Below are positions 27,624-37,273 of a stretch of DNA of 64,000 nucleotides, piece after piece. Under the pieces are notes generated by a model. The model did not search any database, was not told where the DNA came from, and saw only the letters and a program-made list of their open reading frames with translations. This DNA is from Actinoallomurus liliacearum (GTDB lineage: Bacteria > Actinomycetota > Actinomycetes > Streptosporangiales > Streptosporangiaceae): positions 248,001-312,000 of the forward strand of contig NZ_BAABHJ010000008.1 in the NCBI RefSeq assembly GCF_039542035.1. Direction: 5' to 3'. The translations under genes were made by a program, and so were the position numbers. How positions within the stretch are numbered: the stretch's first letter is position 1; every line of letters starts with the position of its first letter.

Positions 27624-29210
27624 CTACTTGACCGTCACCTGGTCAAGGTGGACCAGCGGGTTGACGTACGGGTCGACGTGCACGTCACCGATGTGGCTGG
27701 AGTAGCCGGCCTGGTCCTGCCAGTTCCACAGCGGGGTGAGCGGCAGGTCCTTCAGGATGAGGTCCTCGGCCTGCTGGTAGTACTTCTGGCCCTCCTCGGG
27801 CGTGCTCGCCGCGTTGCCCTTCTGGATCAGCGCCTCGCACGCCGCGCCGTCGTACCCGCTGCGGGTCGGCTTGGCGCACCGGGGCGTGAGGTAGTCCTCC
27901 GCGCTCGGGTAGTCCATCGTCCAGTTGCTGCGGTACGGGCCGGTGGCCTTGTGGTCGACCAGCTTGGAGATGTAGTCCGACGCCTGGATCTTGTCGAACG
28001 TGATGTCCTTGATGCCGAGGTTCTGCTTGAGCTGGTTGGCCACGTCGGTCATCCACTGCTCGTACGTCGGGTCGGCGTTGGAGAACAGCAGGTGCAGCGT
28101 GCCGTTGAAGCCGCCGGCCTTGTCGAACAGCTGCTTGGCCGCCGTCGGGTTGTACGTGCAGGCCTCCCCGCACGCGCCGGCCCGGTAGCCCGGCACGATC
28201 GGCGCCAGCAGCGAGCCGGTGGGCTTGTAGATCCCGTTGAAGACGGCGTTCACGATCGACTGCCGGTCGATCGCCATCGAGATCGCCTTGCGCAGGTCCG
28301 GGTTGTTGAACCGGCTGTCGTAGAGCGGGAACTCCAGGAAGTCCATCGTGCCGCTCGGCACGCTGAGGTACCGGTTGCCCAGCAGTCGCTTCGCCTGGGG
28401 CACCTGGGCCGCCGGGATCTGGGTGTCGAAGTCGACCCGGCCGGCCCGCAGGTCGGTGTAGGCGGCGTCGCGGCTGGCGTACGTCTTGAAGATGACGCCG
28501 TCGGACTTGGCCGGCCGCGGCCCCTTGTAACCGGGGAACTTCTTGGTCTTGATCTGCCGGTTGTGCTCCCAGGAGCCGTCCATCATGAACGGGCCGTTGC
28601 CGATCGGCTTCTCCTCGTACGCCTTCAGGTCCGTGAAGGCCGCCTTGGGCATCGGCGCGGTGCCGAGGAACGACAGGATGTACGGGAGCTGGCTGAACGG
28701 CTGCGACAGCGTCACCTGCAGCGTCTGCGGGTCGACGACCTTGAGGCCCTTGAGCGTGTCGACCTTGGGCTTGCCCTTGTCCGGGTTGAGGTCGGCGTAG
28801 CCGTCGATGGCGGAGAAGTAGTAGTTGTTGCCCCAGCCGTTGGCGCCGTTCGCGGTGTAGTTCCACGCGTCGGCGTAGCTCTGCGCGGTCACCGGCTCGC
28901 CGTTGTGGAACGTCAGGCCCGGCTTGATCTTGATCGTCCAGACCTTCTGGTCGGTCGAGTCGACCGACGCCGCGTCCTGCGGAACCGGCTTGCCGTTCGC
29001 GTCCAGCGTCATCAACGTGTCGAACAGCGCGCTGTCCACGTTGAGGCCGTACGCGTCATTGGTGTTGCCGGGGATGAGGTGCTCGGGCTCGATGTTGGCG
29101 AAGGTGAAGACCTTCGGCTTGTCACCGCCACCGCCACCGCCGCCGCAGGCGGACGCCGCGAGCGCCACCGCGGTCAGGGAGATGAGCCAGCGGCTCTTTT
29201 TCACGGTCAT
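27624..29210 (-). CDS. oligopeptide-binding lipoprotein (SBP family 5)
   Basis: A 528-residue extracytoplasmic solute-binding protein. The signal peptide (KKSRWLISLTAVALAASAC) ends in a slightly atypical lipobox ASAC followed by seven glycines. Family 5 marks are KVWTIKIKPGLTFHNGEPVTAQSYADAWNY and NNPDLRKAISMAIDRQSIVNAVFNG. It captures peptides for the permeases encoded behind it. I chose ATG 29210, which follows GGAGG by 9 nt; 20 upstream residues lack signal character. First gene of the operon. Confidence 0.92.
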   Translation of the reverse strand: MTVKKSRWLISLTAVALAASACGGGGGGGDKPKVFTFANIEPEHLIPGNTNDAYGLNVDSALFDTLMTLDANGKPVPQDAASVDSTDQKVWTIKIKPGLTFHNGEPVTAQSYADAWNYTANGANGWGNNYYFSAIDGYADLNPDKGKPKVDTLKGLKVVDPQTLQVTLSQPFSQLPYILSFLGTAPMPKAAFTDLKAYEEKPIGNGPFMMDGSWEHNRQIKTKKFPGYKGPRPAKSDGVIFKTYASRDAAYTDLRAGRVDFDTQIPAAQVPQAKRLLGNRYLSVPSGTMDFLEFPLYDSRFNNPDLRKAISMAIDRQSIVNAVFNGIYKPTGSLLAPIVPGYRAGACGEACTYNPTAAKQLFDKAGGFNGTLHLLFSNADPTYEQWMTDVANQLKQNLGIKDITFDKIQASDYISKLVDHKATGPYRSNWTMDYPSAEDYLTPRCAKPTRSGYDGAACEALIQKGNAASTPEEGQKYYQQAEDLILKDLPLTPLWNWQDQAGYSSHIGDVHVDPYVNPLVHLDQVTVK

Positions 29211-29282
29211 CAGGCCGTCCACCTCCGGGATCGTACGGGGATCGGCCCTAGCCTGGAGCAATACGGCCACGCTCCGGTAGAT

Positions 29283-29313
29283 GTTAACGTCAACCGTTTC
29301 GATATTGAAATAT
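29283..29313 (-). promoter_or_regulatory. AT-rich control region of the peptide importer with two palindromes
   Basis: GTTAACGTCAAC (29283-29294) is a near-perfect palindrome with an ACGT centre. ATATT-GA-AATAT (29302-29313) is a second one. On the minus strand TATATT lies next to the second palindrome as a possible -10, with a weak TCACCG -35 18 nt upstream. The low GC stands out. Binding of a regulator is likely but its identity is not shown. Confidence 0.4.
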
Positions 29314-29475
29314 ACCTACCAACATGCACCCTCGGTGACCGCCAGGTCGGCCGTTGGCCGAACGCACGCCTCCTGTCCCGGACGGAAAGCGCGCTGTGAT
29401 CTTCCTCTCCGCAACCCGCCGGGGCCTCCGGACAAGAAAGGGGGAAGGCATCCGCTGACGAAAGGACACCGAAGA

Positions 29476-29742
29476 ATGCCTGGCCCTTACGAGACCGAGG
29501 GTGACGCGAGCGCCGACGTGCGCGACATCTACGCGGCCTATCACAAGCGAGGTGTCATGGCGGCGAAGACCCTCGACCGGCTGACCACCGTGTGCGCCGA
29601 ACACGGCGTGAAACTCGGCGAGTTCGACCGCGACGTCCTGCGGTGGCTCGCCCGGCAGAAGCCCGAAAGAGCACAGGTGATCGTCGGCCTGGTCGAGCGG
29701 GCCACGGCCGGGAACGGCGGGGCCGTCACCGGGCCGGTATGA
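29476..29742 (+). CDS. small unrecognised protein, 88 aa
   Basis: An 88-residue soluble, mostly helical protein (VRDIYAAYHKRGVMAAKTLDRLTTVCAEHGVKLGEFDRDVLRWLARQKPERAQVIVGLVERA). The ATG at 29476 follows a weak GAAGA and, further up, AAAGGA. The repeated heptad-like pattern suggests a small helical bundle. Its TGA overlaps the ATG of the acyltransferase gene (ATGA), so the two are coupled. Function unknown. Confidence 0.6.
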   Translation: MPGPYETEGDASADVRDIYAAYHKRGVMAAKTLDRLTTVCAEHGVKLGEFDRDVLRWLARQKPERAQVIVGLVERATAGNGGAVTGPV

Positions 29743-31049
29743 GGAAGAGGGAGGGAGCGTCGGCCCGGGAGCCCGGGCTGACGCCCGCCCCGGCACGGGC
29801 GTCCGACCGGCTGGCGTGGCTGGACGCGCTGCGCGGGCTGGCGGTGCTGTCCGTCGTCATCGATCACCTGACCTACCACCTGCTCACCGGGCTCAGGCCC
29901 AGCGTCCTGCCCTGGTTCGACAACGGCGCCTACGGCGTGATGATCTTCTTCTTGGTCAGCGGCTACATCGTGCCGGCGTCGCTGGAACGCCGAGGAGACA
30001 TCAGGGGTTTCTGGCTCGGCCGCTTCTTCCGGCTGTACCCACTGTGGGGACTCGCCCTGACCGCGACGTTGGGGCTGGCGGCGGCCGGCGTCGGCGCACT
30101 GCGCCAAGGCCTCGCCGATCGTCCGGCGCAGGCCGCCATCGCCCACCTCACGATGTTGCAGGACCTGCTGGACGTCACCAATGCGATCAACGTGTTGTGG
30201 ACGCTGTCGTACGAGATGGTGTTCTACCTTCTGACCACGGCGTTGTTCGTGTTCGGGCTGCATCGCCGCAGCAGCGGTGTCGCGCTCACGTTCATCCTGG
30301 CCGCCTGCGGGGCCGGAGGCGTGCTGTCTCCCCTGTGGCTGTCCCGATCCGTCGGCACCGGCACCGTCATCCTCCTGGCGACCGCCGCCCTGGCCGCCGG
30401 GCTGGCCGGTGTCGTCCGCCGATCACGAGCCGCCCGTGTGGCCGGGGCGGCGATTCTCACCGCCCTCTCACTCTGCCTCGTGACGGTCAACAGCCGGCTC
30501 CCGGTCTGGCACAGCCTCGTCATCCTGGCGACGATGTTCTCCGGGACCGCGCTGTACCGGATCGAGCAGCACCGGCCCCGCTGGTGGGGACTCGTGGCCC
30601 TGGTGCCGCCGCTGTCGATCGCGTGCGGTCTCGCGTACGGGCCGCCCGCCGAGCGATGGCGGTGGGCGCTGACCGTGGCGGCGGCCTGGGCGACCTTCGC
30701 CGTCGCGATGCTTCTCCGGCATCGGCGCCTGCCGCCGATCCTGCCCTGGATCGGGGTCCTCAGCTACTCGATCTACCTGCTCCACCCGCTGCTGCTGGAC
30801 CTGCTCGACGCCGCCTGCGGCGACCGCCGCGACGACACGCTGCTCCTCCAACTCGCCTGGGTCGCGCTCTTCCTCGCCGCCCTCCTCGGCGCGAGCCACC
30901 TCGCCCATCGGTACGTGGAAGTACCCGGGCAGCGACTCGGTCACCGGATGAGAGCGGCCGGTCCCGCGGCGAACCCTGCGGCCGGAACGGTCCTGCGGAG
31001 CGCGGACCGCCAGTGCCCGGGCCCTTCCCGTCCGGTCGACGCACCGTAG
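29739..31049 (+). CDS. acyltransferase family 3 membrane protein
   Basis: A 436-residue integral membrane protein with about ten helices. The N-terminal pattern RLAWLDALRGLAVLSVVIDHL is the acyltransferase-3 signature (R..LDxLRGxA, with the conserved His of helix 1). FFLVSGYIVPASL and FWLGRFFRLYPLW are further family marks. Members O-acylate exopolysaccharides, antibiotics or peptidoglycan; the substrate here is unknown. There is no C-terminal SGNH domain. It overlaps the small upstream gene by 4 bp. Confidence 0.88.
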   Translation: MRKREGASAREPGLTPAPARASDRLAWLDALRGLAVLSVVIDHLTYHLLTGLRPSVLPWFDNGAYGVMIFFLVSGYIVPASLERRGDIRGFWLGRFFRLYPLWGLALTATLGLAAAGVGALRQGLADRPAQAAIAHLTMLQDLLDVTNAINVLWTLSYEMVFYLLTTALFVFGLHRRSSGVALTFILAACGAGGVLSPLWLSRSVGTGTVILLATAALAAGLAGVVRRSRAARVAGAAILTALSLCLVTVNSRLPVWHSLVILATMFSGTALYRIEQHRPRWWGLVALVPPLSIACGLAYGPPAERWRWALTVAAAWATFAVAMLLRHRRLPPILPWIGVLSYSIYLLHPLLLDLLDAACGDRRDDTLLLQLAWVALFLAALLGASHLAHRYVEVPGQRLGHRMRAAGPAANPAAGTVLRSADRQCPGPSRPVDAP

Positions 31050-31063
31050 TCCGCGAAGATGTC

Positions 31064-31111
31064 CACGGCCCGGGAGGAGAAGGGGGGACGTACCTTCTCT
31101 CCCGGGCCGTG
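31064..31111. terminator. strong bidirectional stem-loop
   Basis: Arms 31064-31083 and 31093-31111 (CACGGCCCGGGAG.../...CTCCCGGGCCGTG) pair over 19 bp with a single bulge and a 9-nt loop, between the convergent acyltransferase and sdhB genes. Confidence 0.75.
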
Positions 31112-31131
31112 AAGCCTGTTCGGGGCGGTGA

Positions 31132-31871
31132 TCAGCCTCGGGACGCCTTGAGCAGGTCGGCGTTGAGGCGGGAGATGGTCTCGAAGGGGATGCCCTTCGG
31201 GCAGACCGCGGTGCACTCGCCGGTGTTCGTGCAGCCGCCGAAGCCCTCGGCGTCCATCTGGTCCACCATCGAGGTCACCCGGTCGTACCGCTCGGGCTGG
31301 CCCTGCGGCAGCAGTCCGAGGTGGGTGATCTTCGCGGCGGTGAACAGCATCGCGGAGGCGTTCGGGCACGCCGCCACGCAGGCACCGCAGCCGATGCAGG
31401 TGGCCGCGTCGAACGCGTCGTTGGCGTCGGCCTTCGGCACCGGAATGGCCGCCGCATCGGGCGCCGAACCGGTCGGCGCGCTGACGTAGCCGCCGGCCTG
31501 GATGATCCGGTCGAACGCCGACCGGTCCACGACCAGGTCCTTGATGACCGGGAACGCCCGCGCCCGCCACGGCTCGATCGTGATGACGTCGCCGTCCTTG
31601 AAATGCCGCATGTGCAGCTGGCAGGTGGTCGTGGCCTTCTCCGGGCCGTGCGGCGTGCCGTCGATGACCAGCGAGCACATGCCGCAGATGCCCTCGCGGC
31701 AGTCGTGGTCGAACGCGACCGGGTCCTCGCCCTCGAGGATGAGCCGCTCGTTGAGGACGTCGAGCATCTCCAGGAACGACATGTCCGGCGAGACGTCGTC
31801 GACCTCGTACGAGGCCATACGGCCCCCGTCGGCGGCGTTCTTCTGCCGCCAGATCTTCAGCGTGAGCTTCA

Positions 31872-31872
<1 letters not shown>
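31132..31872 (-). CDS. sdhB: succinate dehydrogenase iron-sulfur subunit
   Basis: A 246-residue subunit that passes electrons from FAD to quinone. The [2Fe-2S] ligands are in CREGICGMCSLVIDG...C, the [4Fe-4S] set in CIGCGACVAACP and the third cluster set in CTNTGECTAVCPKGIP. The sequence style matches the B-type (one large cytochrome b anchor) enzymes of Gram-positives and epsilonproteobacteria. It starts in a TAATG overlap with the sdhA stop and is the last gene of sdhCAB. Confidence 0.93.
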
Positions 31873-33806
<1,934 letters not shown>

Positions 33807-33808
33807 GG

Positions 33809-34558
33809 CTAGTTCAGCACTCCGATCGTGACCATGACGGGAACGGACACGAAGCCGATCACCAGCAGCGCCGCGACGACGTCGGCGACCAGCCGGACGG
33901 CGGGGTACCGGCGCTGCCGTCCCCACCCGAGCGTCTGGACCGCGCTGAACAGGCCGTGCCGCAGGTGCAGGCCCATGAGGATGACGGCGACGACGTAGAA
34001 GAGCGTGATGTACCAGCGGGACGGGTCGAAGTCCGCGATGACCTTGTCGTACGGCTGGGCGTCGCCGCCCTTCGGGTTCACGGCGCCGAACGTCAGGTCC
34101 AGCAGGTGCCAGATGACGAACAGCAGGATGACGATTCCGCCGTACCGCATGACGTGCGTGGCGTACCGGTTCTCGTGCGCCTTCGGCCGCGCGGCGTACC
34201 GGACGGGACGGGCCTGCCGCGCCTGGCGGGCCAGGGACACCGCCGCCCAGATGTGCAGGAGCACGGCGACGGTGAGGACCACCTCGAGGATGGTCAGGAA
34301 GACGCGGTGCGGGATCGCGGGCTCACCGACCGACCGCAGCCAGTGCGAGTAGTGGTTGAAGTCCTGGCGACCCAGGAAGACCTTCAGGTTGCCGATCGCG
34401 TGGGCGATGAGGAACAGGACGAGGATGGCGCCGGTCACCGCCATGACGGCCTTCTTGCCGACGGAGGAGCGGTACCGCTTCAGCGGACCGGTCGCCGGCG
34501 AGGGCGTCTTGGGGCGAGGGCGGGTGGCCACCGGCGTGGATCGAGACACGGACGACAC
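33809..34558 (-). CDS. sdhC: succinate dehydrogenase cytochrome b subunit (B-type anchor)
   Basis: A 249-residue membrane anchor with five hydrophobic helices and histidines positioned for two b hemes (LIAHAIGN, LLHIWAA, WHLLDL, LHLRHG), the pattern of diheme B-type SQR/QFR anchors. A Pro/Thr-rich leader precedes helix 1. The in-frame GTG at 34558 lies just downstream of a good promoter and lacks a ribosome site, so translation is probably near-leaderless. Longer extensions run into lysR and are rejected. Confidence 0.9.
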   Translation of the reverse strand: MSSVSRSTPVATRPRPKTPSPATGPLKRYRSSVGKKAVMAVTGAILVLFLIAHAIGNLKVFLGRQDFNHYSHWLRSVGEPAIPHRVFLTILEVVLTVAVLLHIWAAVSLARQARQARPVRYAARPKAHENRYATHVMRYGGIVILLFVIWHLLDLTFGAVNPKGGDAQPYDKVIADFDPSRWYITLFYVVAVILMGLHLRHGLFSAVQTLGWGRQRRYPAVRLVADVVAALLVIGFVSVPVMVTIGVLN

Positions 34559-34567
34559 ATCGCGGAA

Positions 34568-34596
34568 GTTATGTCCGTTTCCATGGTGGCGTCCAA
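34568..34596 (-). promoter_or_regulatory. sdhCAB promoter
   Basis: On the minus strand TTGGAC (34596-34591) and CATAAC (34573-34568) are separated by exactly 17 nt, 9 nt upstream of the sdhC GTG. Confidence 0.55.
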
Positions 34597-34617
34597 GACA
34601 TGATGACGCTCGTTTCC

Positions 34618-34632
34618 ATAGCCGTAGGCTAT
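34618..34632. promoter_or_regulatory. LysR-type operator (T-N11-A palindrome)
   Basis: ATAGCC-GTA-GGCTAT is a perfect 15-bp inverted repeat that satisfies the T-N11-A rule (T34619, A34631). It sits 4 bp before the lysR start and 22 bp upstream of the sdhC -35, right for both autoregulation and control of sdhCAB. Confidence 0.65.
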
Positions 34633-34636
34633 AGAC

Positions 34637-35563
34637 GTGCAGTTGCAGCAGCTTTCGTACTTCGTCGCGGTGGCGGAGGTGAGGCACTTCACACAGGCGG
34701 CGGAGACGCTCCGGGTCGCCCAGCCGTCCCTGTCCAAGCAGATCAGGACGCTGGAGGCGGAGCTGGGCGCACCGCTGTTCAGCCGGGCCCGGGGCAACAT
34801 CACGCTGACGCCGGCCGGCGAGGCGCTGCTGCCCCTCGCGCGGCGGATCCTCGCGGACGTCGAGACCGCCCGGCGGGAGATCCAGGATCTGACCGGCCTG
34901 CGCCGCGGGCGCGTACGGCTCGGCGCGACCCCGTCGCTGTTCGCCGGGCTGCTCGCCGACGCGCTGATGCGCTTCCGCACCCGCTACCCGGGCATCGAGC
35001 TGCGCGTCGAGGAGGGCGGCTCCCGGGACCTCGTCCGCGACCTGGCCCGCGGCCAGCTCGACCTGGCCCTGATCATCCTGCCGCTGCAGAGCACGGACCC
35101 CGCCCTGGAGACGACGCCGATCCTGCGGGAGGACCTCGTCGTCGTCTCCCCGCACACCGACGCGCCGGAGCGGTCCTCGCTGCGGATCGAGGACCTGCGG
35201 TCACGGCCCCTGGTGATGTTCCGCCGGGGGTACGACCTGCGGGAGGCGACCCAGGCGGCGTGCCGGCAGGCGGGGTTCGAGCCGCGGTTCGCGGTCGAGG
35301 GCGGCGAGATGGACGCCGTGCTGCGGTTCGTCGAGGCCGGGATGGGGTCGGCCGTCGTGCCGTCGATGGTGCTCGCCGGGCGTCCCGGGCTGGTGGCCAC
35401 TCCCCTGGCGCCTCCCGGGCTGCAGCGCACGATCGCGCTGGCCCACCGTAAGGACGTCGACCCGACGCACGCCGCGCGGGCGTTCCGCGAGACCCTGCTC
35501 GGGTTCCTGTGCGACGCGGAGGCCGACGCCGCGCTGCCGCCGGGCGTCACGCGGCTCGACTGA
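34637..35563 (+). CDS. LysR family transcriptional regulator
   Basis: A 308-residue regulator. Residues 1-60 are the winged helix (LQQLSYFVAVAEVRHFTQAAETLRVAQPSLSKQIRTLEAELG), and residues 90-295 the periplasmic-binding-like effector domain. It is divergent from sdhCAB across 78 bp that contain a LysR box, so succinate dehydrogenase expression is the obvious target. The effector is unknown; a C4 dicarboxylate or redox metabolite is a guess. It starts with GTG at 34637 directly beside the operator, without a ribosome site. Confidence 0.92.
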   Translation: MQLQQLSYFVAVAEVRHFTQAAETLRVAQPSLSKQIRTLEAELGAPLFSRARGNITLTPAGEALLPLARRILADVETARREIQDLTGLRRGRVRLGATPSLFAGLLADALMRFRTRYPGIELRVEEGGSRDLVRDLARGQLDLALIILPLQSTDPALETTPILREDLVVVSPHTDAPERSSLRIEDLRSRPLVMFRRGYDLREATQAACRQAGFEPRFAVEGGEMDAVLRFVEAGMGSAVVPSMVLAGRPGLVATPLAPPGLQRTIALAHRKDVDPTHAARAFRETLLGFLCDAEADAALPPGVTRLD

Positions 35564-35577
35564 ACCGGAACGTCACC

Positions 35578-36132
35578 TCAGCTGATCAGTTCGACGTGCG
35601 GGGCGAACTCGCGCAGCGCTCTGACCAGGCGGCGCCGGCCGATCCGCCAGCCGCCGAGGCGCGTGGAGACCAGGCGCGGCCGCTCTTCCTCCTCCGGGGC
35701 GTACCCGCGCAGCGCCACGGCGCCGTGGCCGGTCGAGCCGCCCTCGGCCGGGTGGAACTCGATCGCCGCGACGTCGTCCCAGGAGAACCACTGCCCCTTG
35801 GCGCCGTCCCCGGAGGGACACCAGTAGACGCCCTTGCGCGCGACCGCGAACGCCACCCGCCCCCGTACGACGCGGCGCAGGTAGACGACCGCGAGGACGA
35901 ACAGCCCGAGAGCGATGAGCGGCATCAGACAGCGGGCGGCGAAGTTCACCCAGTCGTCGACCCCCGGATGCGCGGCGGGCCGCCAGCGTACGTTCGCGGG
36001 GCGGCGCAGCTCTCCGATGACGAATCCGGCGACGAGCACCGCGCCGACGACGGTGGGAACGAGCGGGCTCCACCAGGCGTATCGCACGACGTACGCCCCC
36101 GGGCCGAAGCTCGACCGTGACCGCTGTCCCAT
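35578..36132 (-). CDS. two-helix membrane protein with PH-like domain
   Basis: A 184-residue protein with membrane helices at about 22-42 and 70-88. A cytoplasmic domain follows (VAFAVARKGVYWCPSGDGAKGQWFSWDDVAAIEFHP), whose WxD/IxF pattern resembles bacterial PH-like domains. Function is unknown. It is convergent with lysR across 14 bp. Upstream lies a 298-bp AT-rich gap shared with the second sdh operon. Confidence 0.65.
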   Translation of the reverse strand: MGQRSRSSFGPGAYVVRYAWWSPLVPTVVGAVLVAGFVIGELRRPANVRWRPAAHPGVDDWVNFAARCLMPLIALGLFVLAVVYLRRVVRGRVAFAVARKGVYWCPSGDGAKGQWFSWDDVAAIEFHPAEGGSTGHGAVALRGYAPEEEERPRLVSTRLGGWRIGRRRLVRALREFAPHVELIS

Positions 36133-36279
36133 CTTTGCACTCCTGTCCGGCCGGTCCCAGAAGTCGCATCTTAGGCCGTCTCAGAAGAATGCAATCGGAC
36201 ACTGGCGGACCAAGCGCTCATTAGGTAGCATAGTTAGCAAATATGGATTTTTGCCACATTGGGCACATAATTAGCGTGG

Positions 36280-36316
36280 TTACTCGCCAGTAAGTGGGCA
36301 GTTTCACATTCGGTGA
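36280..36316 (+). promoter_or_regulatory. candidate operators in the AT-rich gap before sdh1
   Basis: The gap 36133-36430 is clearly poorer in GC than its surroundings. It holds TTACT-cgcc-AGTAA (36280-36293) and TCAC-ATTCG-GTGA (36304-36316, CRP/FNR-like half-sites in inverted order). CTAATAAC near 36348-36355 may be a -10. These would serve the Sdh1-type operon starting at 36431. Confidence 0.4.
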
Positions 36317-36430
36317 CCGCGCCTCGTATCTTGCTCGTGACAACTCCCTAATAACGTGGAGCGCCCCGCAGAGGAGAGGCTGGAGTATAGGCGGCCCTCC
36401 CAGGCGATGTGCCTTCGATGGAGACTCCGG

Positions 36431-37261
36431 ATGACGCAGACGACGGTGGACGCGCCGGCCAAGGATCGGGCCCGGATCCCGGCGCGCACCCTACGTACGG
36501 ACCGCTGGTGGAACTACCCGCTGACCACGTTCATCGTGTTCACGGCCTGGGTGATCTACGCGACCGTGCGCTCGATGATGGGCAGCAGTTTCTGGGTCGA
36601 GAAATATCACTACCTGACGCCGTTCTACTCGCCGTGCGTCAGCAAGGCGTGCCCGGCCGAGGCCGCGGACTTCGGCAGGTTCGTACCCGACCACCTGCCG
36701 TTCTTCATCCCGTACGCCCTCATCTCGCTGCCGTTCCTGCTCGGGTTCCGGCTGACCTGCTATTACTACCGCAAGGCGTACTACCGGTCGTTCTGGCTGA
36801 GCCCGTCGGCGTGCGCGGTTCCGGACAAGAGCCCGGTCCGCAAGACGCCCGGCGGCTACTCCGGCGAGACGCGGTTCCCGCTCATCCTGCAGAACGCCCA
36901 CCGCTACTTCTGGGTGATCGCGGGGCTCATCTCCATCGTCAACACCTGGGACGCCATCAACGCCTTCCACGGCAAGGACGGCGGCTTCGGCATCGGGCTC
37001 GGCACCATCATCCTGTGGGTCAACGTGATCCTGCTGTGGGGCTACACCCTGTCCTGCCACTCGTGCCGGCACGTCATGGGCGGGCGCCTGAAGAGCTTCT
37101 CCAAGCACCCCGTCCGCTACTGGCTGTGGACGCAGATCAGCAAGCTGAACACCCGGCACGGGCAGTTCGCGCTGATCACGCTCGGCACGCTGGCGCTGAC
37201 CGACGCGTACGTCGCGCTCGTCGCGCACGGCTCATTCTCCGACCTGCGGATCTTCAACTAA
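36431..37261 (+). CDS. Sdh1-type succinate dehydrogenase membrane anchor
   Basis: A 276-residue membrane protein with about five helices, resembling the anchor encoded beside the flavoprotein in the mycobacterial Sdh1 locus (Rv0249c type, recalled from memory). Marks are FWVEKYHYLTPFYSPCVSKACP, FRLTCYYYRKAYYRSFW, NAHRYFW and YTLSCHSCRHVMGGRLKSFSKHP, with conserved His/Cys positions different from the B-type SdhC. ATG 36431 follows GGAG by 8 nt. It is 12 bp before the flavoprotein gene. Confidence 0.85.
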   Translation: MTQTTVDAPAKDRARIPARTLRTDRWWNYPLTTFIVFTAWVIYATVRSMMGSSFWVEKYHYLTPFYSPCVSKACPAEAADFGRFVPDHLPFFIPYALISLPFLLGFRLTCYYYRKAYYRSFWLSPSACAVPDKSPVRKTPGGYSGETRFPLILQNAHRYFWVIAGLISIVNTWDAINAFHGKDGGFGIGLGTIILWVNVILLWGYTLSCHSCRHVMGGRLKSFSKHPVRYWLWTQISKLNTRHGQFALITLGTLALTDAYVALVAHGSFSDLRIFN

Positions 37262-37273
37262 GGACGACCACAA

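Noticed and set aside
36304..36316. definite CRP/FNR site before sdh1
   Set aside because: The TCAC...GTGA arms are short and in inverted order relative to the usual TGTGA...TCACA consensus; kept only as a candidate operator.
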